NCBI GenBank assembly: GCA_033439265.1
Contig: JAVTVX010000017.1
Span: forward strand, 13,166,001-13,230,000
Source of the DNA: Dillenia suffruticosa
Lineage: Eukaryota > Streptophyta > Magnoliopsida > Dilleniales > Dilleniaceae
Direction: 5' to 3'
Length of the DNA stretch: 64,000 nucleotides
Position 1 is the first letter of the stretch. Every line of letters starts with the position of its first letter. Below, piece after piece: positions 1 through 11,229 of the stretch. Below the pieces are notes generated by a model that worked only from the letters and a program-made list of their open reading frames with translations, was not told where the DNA came from and searched no databases. Made by a program: the position numbers and the translations under genes.

Positions 1-320
1 TTATGTAAAAAAATTTAGATCCGCTCAGTGTGGCGGCTGCTCATACTTTAGTTGGGCATGACAGTAGAGGTTTATGGCTAGGTCTATTGGAAATTTTTTA
101 TAGCCTTGCGTTGTTCTGGATGTTGGCTGTAGAATTGGTTGATTTTGGAGAGATCGGGATAGCCATTTATTTATTTTACGGGGTGAATGTTGATATACAG
201 GTCAAATTGTATTTGGAAGACCTCCAAAATATGAGGAGATTCTGTCTGATTTTTTATAAAATTGTAGCTGGCATCCAGGGCAATGGGCGGCTATTCATGA
301 CCCCGGTTCCGGACGTGACA
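1..320 (+). repeat. 5' LTR of gypsy A, right-hand end only
   Basis: This stretch aligns with 6465-6782, the end of the 3' LTR, and finishes in gacgtgaca just before a primer-binding site. The rest of this LTR lies to the left of the window. An open frame inside it has no known protein match and reads through LTR sequence. Confidence 0.88.
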
Positions 321-327
321 GTTCGGT

Positions 328-339
328 TGGTATCAAAGC
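328..339 (+). other. Primer-binding site, gypsy A
   Basis: tggtatcaaagc lies 7 bases after the LTR end. It is one base off the plant initiator-methionine tRNA complement tggtatcagagc, which gypsy D and F carry exactly. Confidence 0.8.
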
Positions 340-561
340 GTCTAGATTAGAGAAATGATAGTAATAAAAGTATTCCCAAGTACAAAGAAAAGTTCTCAAT
401 ACATTAGAGAATTTCATACAGTCATTTAAGTCCTCTATATGGTCATAGACCAATAACTTCATTCATTTTAGGGGTTTAGTTACGAAATAACTAACCCGAA
501 TTTTTAAATCATGCCAAATTTTAGAGTTATATCTAATTAAAAATTCTCTCTTTATAGAATT

Positions 562-2033
562 ATGCTGCCTAGATGCGGTAGACCAGCGGGACACGGAGCT
601 AGACTCGCGCTATCCGAGACTTCTTAAATGCCTGACCCTTCGAGGGGACCTGAGACCCTTGAAGTGCCTGAGGCTGCTTCCTCTTCAAGGGCGCCCCCTG
701 CAGCGCCTACTCAGCTAGCTGCTCCAGTCGAGATTCTACCACCGTCCATTGAGGCGTTTAGGTAGGTGTATGAGTGGTACACCTCCCACAGGATTCAGAT
801 GCCACCCCACCACCACCGACGGCAATGCTAACTTCTATGGCCATGCCACCTCCACCAGTACTGATGGTCGCGCCGACTTCTACGGCCGTGCCACCTTCAG
901 TTGTACCAGATCAGCCTCCAGTTGTTGGTCTTTCCACTATTTCAGGAGCTAATGACACTACCTCCTCCATTTTGAGGCGCATTCACGAGGTCACCCAATT
1001 GGTGAAGGAGGTGAGGCAGTTAGGCTGCACGGAGTTCGCGGGAACGAGTGATCCTACAGCAGCGAAGCACTGGATCAACCGAACCTGCAGAATTTTGACC
1101 GACCTGGGGTTGAGCGAGAACTACCGACTTCGAATAGCAGAGAGACTCTTGGATGGCGACGCCCTCACTTGATAGGAGGCGATTTGTGATGATGCTACCG
1201 AGCCGCTGCGATGGGAGGACTTCCTGCGGGAGTTCGATCGTAGGTACTTCTCTGAGTTCCAGTAGGACCGCAAGAGGGCAGAGTTTCTACACTTGCGGCA
1301 GGGAACCAGGACAGTGATAGAGTATGAGATGGAGTTGAGGCGACTAGCTGCTTTTGTTTCGGACTTGGCGATGCCAAAGCAGCTACGGTTCAAGTTTAAG
1401 GATGACCTCAATTTGAGCATCAGGAGGTATATGACAGTGACTCCTAGTCTCTCCTTTGCAAAAATAGTGGACTCAGCACTTAAGGAGGAGGAGATCGTCC
1501 GTGCTGAGGGCAGACAGTGGGAGAACAGAGAGCTAAGGAAGAAGTGATCTGGGGCTTCTTTGAGCCCTGGCTGGAAGAAGGGCAGGAGTTCAAGATATCA
1601 GGAAAACTCCTCTCAACCGAGACAAGCACATCCTGGACAGGGATCACGATCTCAGGGATTTAGAGCACCGGCCCTTAGTGCTACTACTCAGACTTCAGAT
1701 CAGCGGCACCCCTTTTGCCGCTGATGTGGTGGACACCACCCTCTTAGAGAGTATAGGGTGCCTGTTACATGCTTTCGGTGTAGGAAGCCAGGGCATATCA
1801 GGAGCACCTGCCCTGAGTTGGGATTTGGAGGTCAGATAGATTCAGGACACTCGAGTGTTCCCTGAGGAAGACGGTAGGGAGCACCTGTGCACTCGAGTCA
1901 CACCACTCCACAGACAGCACGACAACACGGTGCCAAGACCATTCTGATAGCAGTAGAGGACACAGGCCCATGTATACTCCATGACACAGGAGGACGCTCA
2001 GGCGAGTCCTGACGTGATTATTGGTACTCTTCC
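562..2033 (+). pseudogene. gag of gypsy A (fossil)
   Basis: The retrotransposon gag core (Retrotrans_gag family) is recognisable from wording such as LRRIHEVTQLVKEVRQLGC and AKHWINR around 970-1170. It is followed near 1290-1540 by the arm reading ELRRLAAFVSDLAMPKQLRF, and then by a CCHC-like zinc knuckle remnant near 1710-1820. Gypsy F has the same wording at 29700-30240, so the family call is safe. The start is taken at the ATG of MLPRCGRPAGH, which corresponds to MPPRRGRRG in gypsy F. It is broken in several places and is not expected to be expressed. Confidence 0.8.
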
Positions 2034-2137
2034 CACTGATCCCCATGTTTAAAGATATTTTTTTATGTACCTTCTTTTGAGCACCATCACTAGTTAAAGC
2101 CTTAAAGGCTTAACTATGTTGGTTTGTACATACATTT

Positions 2138-2174
<37 letters not shown>

Positions 2175-2226
2175 AGCATATATCTTTCCATATTTATCAA
2201 CAGATCTTTTTATTTACTCACAATAG
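2034..2226 (+). other. Intron-like gag/pol spacer with bulged hairpin and AT microsatellite
   Basis: This AT-rich spacer lies between the end of gag and the protease region. It opens with GT and closes with a pyrimidine-rich run ending in cacaatag. At 2091-2116 it holds a hairpin with inner arms AAGCCTT and AAGGCTT, outer arms TAGTT and AACTA, and one bulged A. An (AT)n run follows at about 2139-2171. Gypsy F has the same arrangement at the same place, and gypsy D has a shorter spacer with similar edges. That it is spliced is inference. Confidence 0.5.
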
Positions 2227-2231
2227 GAATT

Positions 2232-3590
2232 ATGAAAATATGGGGAGTCGACGCTCCTGTTTTTATTGACACCGGGTCGAACTATTCGTATGTGAGAATG
2301 TCTTTTTGCCCATAGGTTGGGTAAGCCTTGTCGCCACTTAATGAGAAGATATTGGTAATTTCTCATATCGGTGAACAGATACTTAGAGATTCCGTCTACA
2401 GAGGGAGTAAGTTCATGGTTAGAGATGCGATACTCGAGGTTGACTTAATTCCACTTGAGATGATGGATTTCGATGCCATCCTAGAAATGGATTGGCCAAG
2501 CATGCATAGGGTCTCAGTAGATTGCTTCACTAAAAAGTGGAGTTTCGGAGACTCGAGGGGCCATTGTTGAGGTTCCTAGGCGAGAGGCAAGTGTTACCTC
2601 GCTGTGTTGTTTCGGTGATGAAAGCCAGGAGATTGATACGCCGAGGGTGCATGGCATACCTGACTCATGTTATTGCTACCACTGTGGAGGGGCCGAGGCT
2701 TGAAGAGGCCCAATGGTGCAGGAGTTTTCAGATGTATTTTCTGAGGAGCTACCTAGACTACCACCAGTTCGGGAGTTTGATTTCGAGATTGACATAGCTC
2801 CAACCTATACCTATTCCGCCATACAGAATGACGCTAGCTGAGCGTAGAGAGCTCAGGGTCCAGTTACAAGAATTGCTGGACAAGGTTTTAATCTGTCCGA
2901 GCACTTCACCGTGGGGTGCTCTGGTGTTATTCGTGAAGAAGAAGGATGGAATTCTACGATTGTGTGTGAACTATAGGTAGCTAAACAAGGTTTCCATCAA
3001 GAATCGTTACCCTCTGCCTTGTATTGATGATTTATTTGAGCAGTTCCAGGTGAGCATGCTTTTCTAAAAAATCGATCTTCGATCTGGATATCATTAGTTG
3101 CGGATCAGGGCTGAGAATGTGCCCAAAACCGCATTCTGTACCCAATATGGACATTACGAGTTCGTAGTCACATCGTTTGGGCTGACCAACACACCAACAG
3201 TCACAGACAGTGACCAAGGTACGGAGTTTCCGTGGTCTTGCAGGGAGTTATCGACGGTTTGTAGAAATATTCTCTGGTATCGCTGCTCCACTTTCCAAAC
3301 TAATATGAAGGGCGTTAAGTTCTTAGGGGACGATCGTTGTGAAACAAGCTTTCAGGAGCTCAAACAACGACTGACGACGGATGGCCAGTCAGAGAGGACC
3401 TCAGTGTTCTAGCTCAGCACGTAACTATTTTAGATCGACGGGTTAGAAAGTTGTGGAGCAAAGAAGTTTTATTGGTCAGAGTTTTGTGGAGTGACCAGGT
3501 CGAGGAGGAGACCTGGGAGCCTGAGAAGACTATTAGGAGACAGTACTCCCACTTGTTCAGTGTATTGCTTTCTTTTAGTTTCGAGTACGA
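2232..3590 (+). pseudogene. pol remnants of gypsy A (protease, RT, chromodomain-like end)
   Basis: The aspartic protease region starts near 2232 with IWGVDAPVFIDTGSNYSYV, the usual DTG signature. The linker to reverse transcriptase (LEMDWPSMHRVSVDCFTK) is near 2490. Reverse transcriptase wording runs from about 2840 to 3190 ([16 protein letters not shown], then the gypsy RT block with YGHYEF). The 3' end near 3430-3590 reads LWSDQVEEETWEPEKTIRR, the chromodomain-like end typical of this clade. The body is shorter than its relative's and has many breaks. It is a fossil. Confidence 0.75.
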
Positions 3591-3599
3591 AACTTATTT

Positions 3600-3615
3600 T
3601 TAAGGGGTTAGAAAA
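3600..3615 (+). other. Polypurine tract, gypsy A
   Basis: ttaaggggttagaaaa lies directly before the 3' LTR. The same position in gypsy F reads tttagggggttagaaaa, and gypsy D has aggggg on the minus strand. This supports the LTR start chosen. Confidence 0.75.
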
Positions 3616-6600
3616 TATAACACCGACATAAGAAAAAGAAAAAAAAACAGTGGGGAGGAGACGCAGTGTTTTGCTTCAAAACGCTGCGTCCTCAAGGAAT
3701 TAGGATGAAACCCTAATTCCTCTTCTCTCTCATCCCGTCTCTTCGTCTCCCACTCATCTCTCTCTCTCTCTACCCCTACTCGACTGTTCTTTTCCCATGG
3801 CCGTGCCTTCCTTTGCCGTCGCCAACAGCCATCATCTTCTTCTTCTTCTTCTTCTTCTTCTTCTTCTTCTTCTTCTTCGTCTTTCCCTCTCGGTTTCTCT
3901 CTCACAGTCTCTCCCTCTTGCGATTTCTCATGATCACTCTCCCTCTGCCATCGCCGCCGCTCGCCACATCTGCTCTTTCCTCCCGCGAGCACCACCTTCC
4001 GCCACAGCGCGCGACTACCGTCTCCTCCCGCAAGCCTCTGCGAGCGTAACCCAGCACTTGCAGGCGATTGAGCCACAGCACGTCAAATGAGCGCACCAGC
4101 GTGCACTAGCACAGTGCACGAGTGCACGGGTGCGCACCAGCGCACGGGTGCGCACCAGCGCACGGGTGCGCACCAGCGCACGGGTGCGCACCAGCGCACG
4201 GGTGCGCACCAGCGCACGGGAGCGCACCAGCCCGCAAACCACTGCGGCCTGCGAGCCACTGTCGGCCCGCAGGCCCATTAGCCGTAGGCCCGCCAGCCTG
4301 CAGGCCAGCCAGCTCGCAGGCCCATCAGCTCACAGGCCTGCCGGCCGCTAACTCGCTGGCCCGTTGGCCCACAGACCAACGAGCTAGCTAGAGGAAGCCC
4401 ACTGGCCCGCTGATCTATAAACTTATGAGCCTGCGACAGCCTATGAGCTCGTGATAGTCCACGAACCTCTACGCAGGTAACTGACTTAGGGTTTTGCTTC
4501 CGATCTATGTGTTTGAACCTAACTAATAAACTCTGTCTTGATAGGTAGCATTCAGATCTTAGAGTGATCGAGAAAACATTCGGACAAAGGTCTGCAATTC
4601 GAGAAAAACCATAGGTGAGTGATTTCGGAACCATTCGATTTGGTTATCGAATTTAGGGTAAATTTAAGATAAAAAGTCTTGTATATACTAGAATGTAAAC
4701 CAGATTAGCAATGAATGCATTTTCGGACATTATATGCGGTTCATTAGATTAAGTATAGGAATTTATATGAAATGGGACTGTTCAGAATGATAGAATCAAA
4801 TTAAGTTGATTTGAATAATTTCTCTTAGAGTTTAAATTGACCTATGCATGAAAATAATCGAAAATTGGGATTTGAGTGCAAGGGTTGATGCAGTCTTTCT
4901 CATTATAAATTGTTCTACTTGTAGACAATTTAAATACGATCTCCGTATTATGAAAATAGACTCATATACCTGGAAAAAGACATATGGCTTGAAATATTTG
5001 GATGGGAATCGAAAAAAGCAAGATTTTTCAAAAATTTTCCATCTTATAGAAAAATTCTTTATTTTCAAGCTTATTTCCGACCTTGAGTGGTTTTAGGGTT
5101 GAATTTGACTTGGATTAAAAGTACGTTAATTGTTTCTAACTGAAATGCAACTGAGAACATTAGAGTGTATTCATAAATTGAAAAGTTAATGTTTGTACAA
5201 ACTTAGGGAAAATAGATAAACCCTATAATACTTGAAAATTTGATGTTAACTTGCGATGATCTGATTAGGTTGATATTTTTAGAAATTCGAGGAGTCAGAT
5301 TGAATTGTTTTGAAAATAGGGAGTGACCACCTTCCCTAGAACTGTGAGTGGGACATTAACATCTTCTATTGATTGACAAATCATGTTTTACTGATTTTCA
5401 AATGATATGATTTCTATATGTGTGAAAACTAAATTTTTGGATTTTGATAGATATATTTTTGTGACCATTGGAGTGTCCCAACTGCTGATTTTATAGATTA
5501 TGCAACCATGAATTTGATAACTGATATTGTACCACTTTTTTGACATATACTATTTGGGCTATACGCCCTGCTGAAATTATGTTACGATGCATGGGGCTAT
5601 ATGCCCGGCCGACATGATGATGTGATGCATGAGGTTACGTGCCCGGCCGATTTGGTGATATGGTGATATGTTTCCTATAGCATTCCGTAGCTACGAAGGA
5701 CATTTAGTAGAGACACCCCTTGTGCTCGGATATGTTTCGGCCGGAGATATTCGCCAGATCGTCACGTGTATGGGTGTCCCAGGTTGACCCTCATCGGGGA
5801 GGACGTGAGTTTACCTCTGTCTAACACTGGACGGGACACCATACATGGCCGACTATATATATGTATCATTATTATTATTTACAGGCTAGTTTGAGTAGTC
5901 TGTGACCAACATTGGGGTGAAAAGCCATTATTTGATATTTGCATAGTGAAAACCCCCAATGCGCCCGTTCTTGGTCTAGGTAGACCATTGCTGGGGTTGT
6001 TTGTTCGGCCGGCTTTACATATGTGATTTGATACATGGATGGATGTATATGTTATTTTCTTTTGTGTGTCTTGAGATATATTTTATTCTGAAACAACACG
6101 TTATTTTCGCACACTCGATATTTTGTTACATGCTTTGACACTCCAAATTCACTTTTGATATTGATAGCATGATATCAATCCCCTCACTTGCTGAATATCC
6201 TCCCATAGATACTTACCCATCACTTTCTCCCCATAGGATTAGTTTTGGACTGAAGAAGAATTATTGTGTTGTGACACGGAATTGATAGTATCAGGTTTGG
6301 GTATGGATGTTACCATATCTTCCGCTACGATTATTGGAGATTTTAGTTTGATAAATGTATTTATTTATTTATTTTTGGGATGACCGTATAGTTTATGTAT
6401 AATTTATTTGCAGTGAAACGATTGTACGTATTTGAATATCACTTGAGTAAAATTATTATATATTATGTAGAGAAATTTAGGTTCACTCGGTGTGGCGGCT
6501 ACTCATACTCTAGTTGGGCATGACAGTAGAGGTTTATGGATAGGTCTGCTGGAAATTTTTTATAACCTTGCGTTGTTCTGGATGTTGGCTGTAGGATTAG

Positions 6601-6782
6601 TTGATTTTGGAGAGGCCGAGATGACCATTTATTTATTTTACAGGATAAATATTGATATATATGTCAAACTGTACTTGGGAGACCTCCGAAATATGGAGAG
6701 GTTCCATCTGATTTTTTATAAAAATGTAGTTGGCATCCAGGGCAATGGGCGGCTGTTCATGACCCCAGTTCGGGGCGTAACA
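3616..6782 (+). repeat. 3' LTR of gypsy A (about 3.2 kb)
   Basis: It starts tataacacc right after the polypurine tract and ends ggcgtaaca. Near the start are pyrimidine tracts (CT near 3758, CTT at 3838-3878), then a GC-rich block (3940-4400) with a minisatellite, then about 2.3 kb of AT-rich sequence. The palindrome TTCCGTAGCTACGAA lies at 5683-5697. The last 320 bases match 1-320 and resemble the ends of the gypsy F LTRs. Placing the promoter by the CT tract is inference. Confidence 0.85.
4123..4230 (+). repeat. 18-bp GC-rich minisatellite in the gypsy A LTR
   Basis: Six or so near-perfect head-to-tail copies of an 18-base unit, cgcacgggtgcgcaccag. Because 18 is a multiple of three, every frame on both strands stays open across it and yields spurious repetitive peptides. 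It belongs to the GC-rich part of the LTR. Confidence 0.93.
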
Positions 6783-7607
6783 GCTATTTTAGCATGTAAC
6801 CAATAGATCATGATTGATTCGGTTTTGCGGTGCATGACTAAGAAAGCAGCTAAAATGAAGTGGAAATATAGTAGTGCGAAAGGAAAACTATCTTAAAGCT
6901 TGTACGTAATTTTTGTATTCACAGACTGACTAGTTATGTTTTTAACTTGATATTCTAAAACATAATTGTGAGTGCATAGTTGAGATGAGTCAACTATGCT
7001 CTTATTCATTAATAGAGAGATAAGAGGTACGGTGATTTTGTATATAGTAAAAGAGGTCTGGGGTATAGCGAGACTTGATATCCTCATTGTATTAGATCTT
7101 GAGTTGCTACATATTCTTAACCGGTGTATAGCTATAATCTCTCAATATACTCGCCGGTCACATGATCTATTTGTCTGTATGAAATCGATAGTATATGGAA
7201 GTGATTGAGCAAAATGTAGGTCTAACCCTCATGTGCGAGTGAGAGATGTAAGTTATAGGTATTGGGTCGGGTTGACCATGTTGGTTTGACCCAAACTCAT
7301 TCCCTTAACATGTTTTAAATTTCAAAATGAGAGAAGGGAGGGAATGATTTTTTAAGAGAAAAACCAATTCCAACTCCAATAACTATCCTTCATGCACATT
7401 GAAGGTTGAGAGGGAATTCACAAAGAAGAAGAGAGATCTACACTATATACATCTTTGAATTAAAGACTCTTGGATTGTGAACAAGAAGGAGATTGATCCA
7501 TTGGTGATATTTTTCGGATCCGTATATCGAAAAGGTTAGTGATCCAACCATAAATCTTGAGACATTAAATATTTGTTTCGCTGTAATTGTATCAGAAAAT
7601 ACTTTCA
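6783..7607 (+). repeat. Solo LTR of copia C family
   Basis: This matches the right-edge LTR at 63502-64000 and then the LTR remainder at 59404-59765, so together they cover its whole length at about nine in ten identical positions. No primer-binding site or coding region follows position 7607, which fits a solo LTR left by recombination. It abuts the end of gypsy A exactly. If the true LTR is longer on its left, gypsy A inserted into it. Confidence 0.78.
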
Positions 7608-10415
7608 CAACTAAATACTCAGAAAAGACTGTTCAAAATTAAATAAAAAGCCATATCAATGTGCATAAATGATACTCAACGGCTAAATATATATCTCTAG
7701 CTATAAATACAACTCAATGATGAAGGAATGGCAACTTTTGATTGCTCGAACAATTTCCAGAACTTTACTCTGTTTCTTCATTCCTTGGTTGTAATCATAA
7801 TTGTGCTTCCCAAAATATATATAAAGTTTGCAAGCTTCGTTTTGTGCTTTATTCTCGCTCTATAATTTGTGTAAAGATCAGAATATTGGTTCTTCTTAAT
7901 CGTGGGTTAATTTGTAACAAGTGAAACATTTGTTAAGCACGGGAAAAGTAACTGTTGTATTAAGGACAATACTTATAAGGTTCATTAATTCCTAAGAAGT
8001 TAGTATATGTAAACTATTTTAGAATAATGGATTAAAAAAAATCCTTGTAAAATATGTATGAGAACCACTATAAATTGTGTGTTCCTTTTTTCTTTGTCAT
8101 CCTCTATTTTTAAGATCCTCTTTAATCTTCCCATAAATCTTTGCAAAGCCATTTTTTTAAAGATAACATATTCACTACCCTTTCGGTTTTCACAAGAGTA
8201 TCTATGTAATGCATTTCTTTTTCCTATTTATAAAATTCAATATATTTTGTAATATGAACTATGTTTATTTAGATTACCTTATATTAAATTTATCTTTCTC
8301 AAAGGATATATGTATATATAATAATCTCTTTTGCAAAATTTATTAAAAATTTACAAATTTTAATATATAATTTCACGCAAAATATCCGTATCTTAAGACA
8401 TGCAAAATTTGATCATTTTTTTTTTTTATTTGCAAAACTTTATTCCCTTATGGTGCTATCTCCAAAAGTGTATAGAGCTTTCCACTACTAATATTTTTTA
8501 AATTTCCATTTTGGGTCATATATTTTATCAAAAATGTTTGGCCTTTTATGTCATTTTAATTTTATATCAAGAATGTAAGCATTTTATGATTTTTTACCGG
8601 GTGAGGAGCATGTGGGGGAGTTGAAATTAGTGTTTTAAAAACTATATTATGTTGACCGGTTAAACTAGTTTCATCAAGAATCAGAAAATTTTATGATATA
8701 ATATATATATAAAATATTAGATATTTGATAAAATCAAATTGAAAATTGTATATTGTATCAAACTCAATTAAATGGTGTTCAACCACTCTTGTTTTTAACT
8801 TAATTTTTAAAATGTAATCTTTTCAAATTTTAAAAATTAAAAAAAAAAAAAAACTCTTGTTTCCCCCGATTAATTAGCATTCGCATGTACATCCCTTCAT
8901 TTTCCCTTTTCTGTTTTTATTTTTAATCTTTTAGTATTCTTTTTCTATTCTAACCAATTGTTGGCTCTTGTTTTTAACATATACTAATTCTTATAATAGT
9001 TGAAGTCATTAATTAATATGAACAAATTTATATCTCTTATTTTTTATTATTTAAATAAATTTTTATTATTTATTACATTAGCTAGTCCACAAGTGCTCAC
9101 TTCACTAATTTATGATTCGGTATGATGCTTAAAAGTAAGGTTGAAATATACAATAATTATCCAATAAAAATCCAACTTAATTATCAATTTTGAACAAAAA
9201 TTAAAACCAAAGTAGATCAACTTTTCTTAGATGACTAAATTAACCTAGTTCAATCAAATTTTTAAAAAGCTCAAGTAGTCTCCTATATGACACACTGTAT
9301 ATATTTACTATCTCTTATATGACGGACTTTATATATTTACTAAATTTTTTTATTTGAGTGGTCAGACATTCTATTTTTTTAATCAGTCAAAACCTGACAA
9401 TGGAGAAAAAGAATTTGGGATAGTCAATTCCTTGATGGGCCTCTAATGTTCAGACCAGATTAATCAGATAAATTCTGAACAGTAAAAACCAAAAAAAAAA
9501 AAAACTAAATGTTAAGAAGACCTCGTGAAAGATTCAAACACCTAGAAAACATGGTGTGCTTAGGGGTAATTTCCAACTTACAATCGCCCAAAAAATCCAT
9601 TGAAATCCTTCATACCTGGACTGGCTTAAAAGCTCTAATTAAATATTTACCCCAAAGGTTGGGGGGTGGGGGTTTTAATATTGCCCAAGCGTGGGGCTAG
9701 GGTAACAGAAGCATAAAGGAAAATTATTGTACACCCCTAAAAAATAATTGTTTTTTTTTTTTTTTGACTCAAATGACAAGTGCAGTCAGCTTATCAATAT
9801 CATCGACAGAAAGTGCACAAAAGCAATCACAACCACATGATTAGTAACTTGACCTGGTGAAAGACATTGGGTTGGATAACGAGAGTTAACTCCTTGTTTT
9901 CCTTCTAAGCAAAGAAATCAGATAAATGGCTCCTCTATAGAACAAAACAGTCAAGAAAATGAAGGCCAAATTAATCATTCCAAAACATCTCAAGATAAAC
10001 TCACCACATGAACACCTCAAAAGTGAACGGATTCGCTAAGTTTTAGGAAATAGGCAATCATATAGACATTGCAGAAAAGGGAAAGACACGTAGATGTTTT
10101 GAAAGGCCCCCACCAGTTGCACCACTATAAATTCCATCTTGGTGAAGTATTGCAATCCCACAACCAACTCAAGCTCAAAGCTAATTGCATACACCTCTCA
10201 CCATAAAAGAGAACAAAAAACCTCAACCACCTCACAAAAACTGACCAACGAATTTCCCCAGCAATTATAGAAAATATTGGCACTCAAGATTAATAGATTC
10301 TCCTCTTAGAACACAAGGAGCTGAAGTTAGTGCCATACTAAGCTTTTATATACATGTTTTTACCTCCTGCCAAAAGCTCACTAGGTGAAATTCAGCAACA
10401 AAAAATAAACCTCAT
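7608..10415. other. AT-rich region with no recognised gene
   Basis: About 2.8 kb of AT-rich sequence with several homopolymer A or T runs (near 8420, 8840, 9490 and 9750). The open frames are short and read as noise. The last few hundred bases before 10415 could include 3' untranslated sequence of the neighbouring patellin copy, but nothing in the sequence proves this. Confidence 0.6.
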
Positions 10416-11147
10416 TCAAAATGTTTTAAGTTTAAACCTGTAAAGTAGCTTTTTCTTCTTTGATGTTGGATTGTCAATTCAAACTGTAAGCATCACTGAA
10501 GCGGGTTCATCAATTTTGAAGCTACCGGAGATAATTGGTTTGTCAGTTGGAGCCATTTGTTTCGGCTTTTGTATGATCACCGTGTACCCATGCCCAGAGC
10601 TAGGCACATATTCAGCTTTTTATAGCTCACTTCCCATCCCATGACATGGAGTTCCCAAACAAGAACACATTTCTGTACAAAGAGAGAAGCAAAATCAATG
10701 GCATAAGAAACTCAAGGAAAACGAAGCCGTCTTGATAGCAAGAATGAGCCTAATGGAAAGCATATATCTCACCTCAGAAGTGAAGATCACAACAGTTTGC
10801 TTAGTTGCTGGTTTAACAGTTAACTCGGTAGCTGGATCTGCTGTGCTGAAATCCGGGTTGCAGTCACAATAATCCACACTCAGTCCACCATATTGCACCT
10901 GTACTTGCTCGGGATATGTAACTAATTGACAAATAGAACGAAAATCAAATCCAAGAAACCAAAAGACAAGACCAACTCACATTTTCTATTAGAAAAAAGG
11001 GAGCAAACCCAAATCATTACTAACTTGAACAGGGTGTCTGCAGTTTTAGATGGCCCCGAGAACACAAACTTGCTCTTGTTCCCATCAGTCAAGAATGGAC
11101 TAATAATTGCATAAAATGCCATGTACCACCAAGGAACATTGATAAAA
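10416..11147 (-). pseudogene. Patellin-like (Sec14/CRAL-TRIO plus GOLD) pseudogene, C-terminal three exons
   Basis: Three exons read right to left. The first (about 11147-11025) gives INVPWWYMAFYAIISPFL and KSKFVFSGPSKTADTLFK, the end of a Sec14 lipid-binding domain. The second (10921-10773) gives VQYGGLSVDYCDCNPDF and DPATELTVKPATKQTV, the linker and start of the GOLD domain. The third (10672-10416) gives KCVLVWELHVMGWEVSY, GYTVIIQKPKQMAP and IDNPTSKKKKLLYRFK, the GOLD domain end. Patellins are plant phosphoinositide-binding proteins acting in cell-plate and membrane traffic. Intron edges are canonical (GTGAGA at 10772, cag at 10673). The copy is dead: there is a frameshift at the start of the second exon, another after WEVSY, a stop before IDNPT, and no upstream exons before the LINE. 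The introns show it is a genomic copy, not a retrocopy. Confidence 0.88.
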
Positions 11148-11229
11148 GTTATGTAGGGACTTGCACTTGTCCCACATCAGATAACCTTGCCCAAACAATA
11201 ATAATAATGAAGTATTGAATGTTCTTTAT

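Larger units (their letters stand above)
1..6782 (+). mobile_element. Gypsy A: Ty3/gypsy chromovirus (Tekay/Del-like), left end outside window
   Basis: The parts seen in order are the end of a 5' LTR, a primer site, gag, an intron-like spacer, protease and reverse transcriptase pieces, a chromodomain-like pol end, a polypurine tract and a 3' LTR of about 3.2 kb. The last 320 bases of the two LTRs match at about nine in ten positions, including the shared words gtgtggcggct and gttgggcatgacagtagagg. Wording in the LTR ends and pol shows it is a sister family of gypsy F. The coding part is shorter than in gypsy F and carries many breaks (well over ten), so this is an old fossil. The clade name rests on gag and pol wording, not on a tree. 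Confidence 0.88.

Noticed and set aside
4087-4391. Several overlapping frames with repeated GAHQRT or RALVRT peptides
   Set aside because: They are products of the 18-base minisatellite in the gypsy A LTR.
7608-10415. A possible host gene in the AT-rich region between the solo LTR and the patellin copy
   Set aside because: The frames are short, have no recognised wording, and no splice-linked set of exons could be seen.
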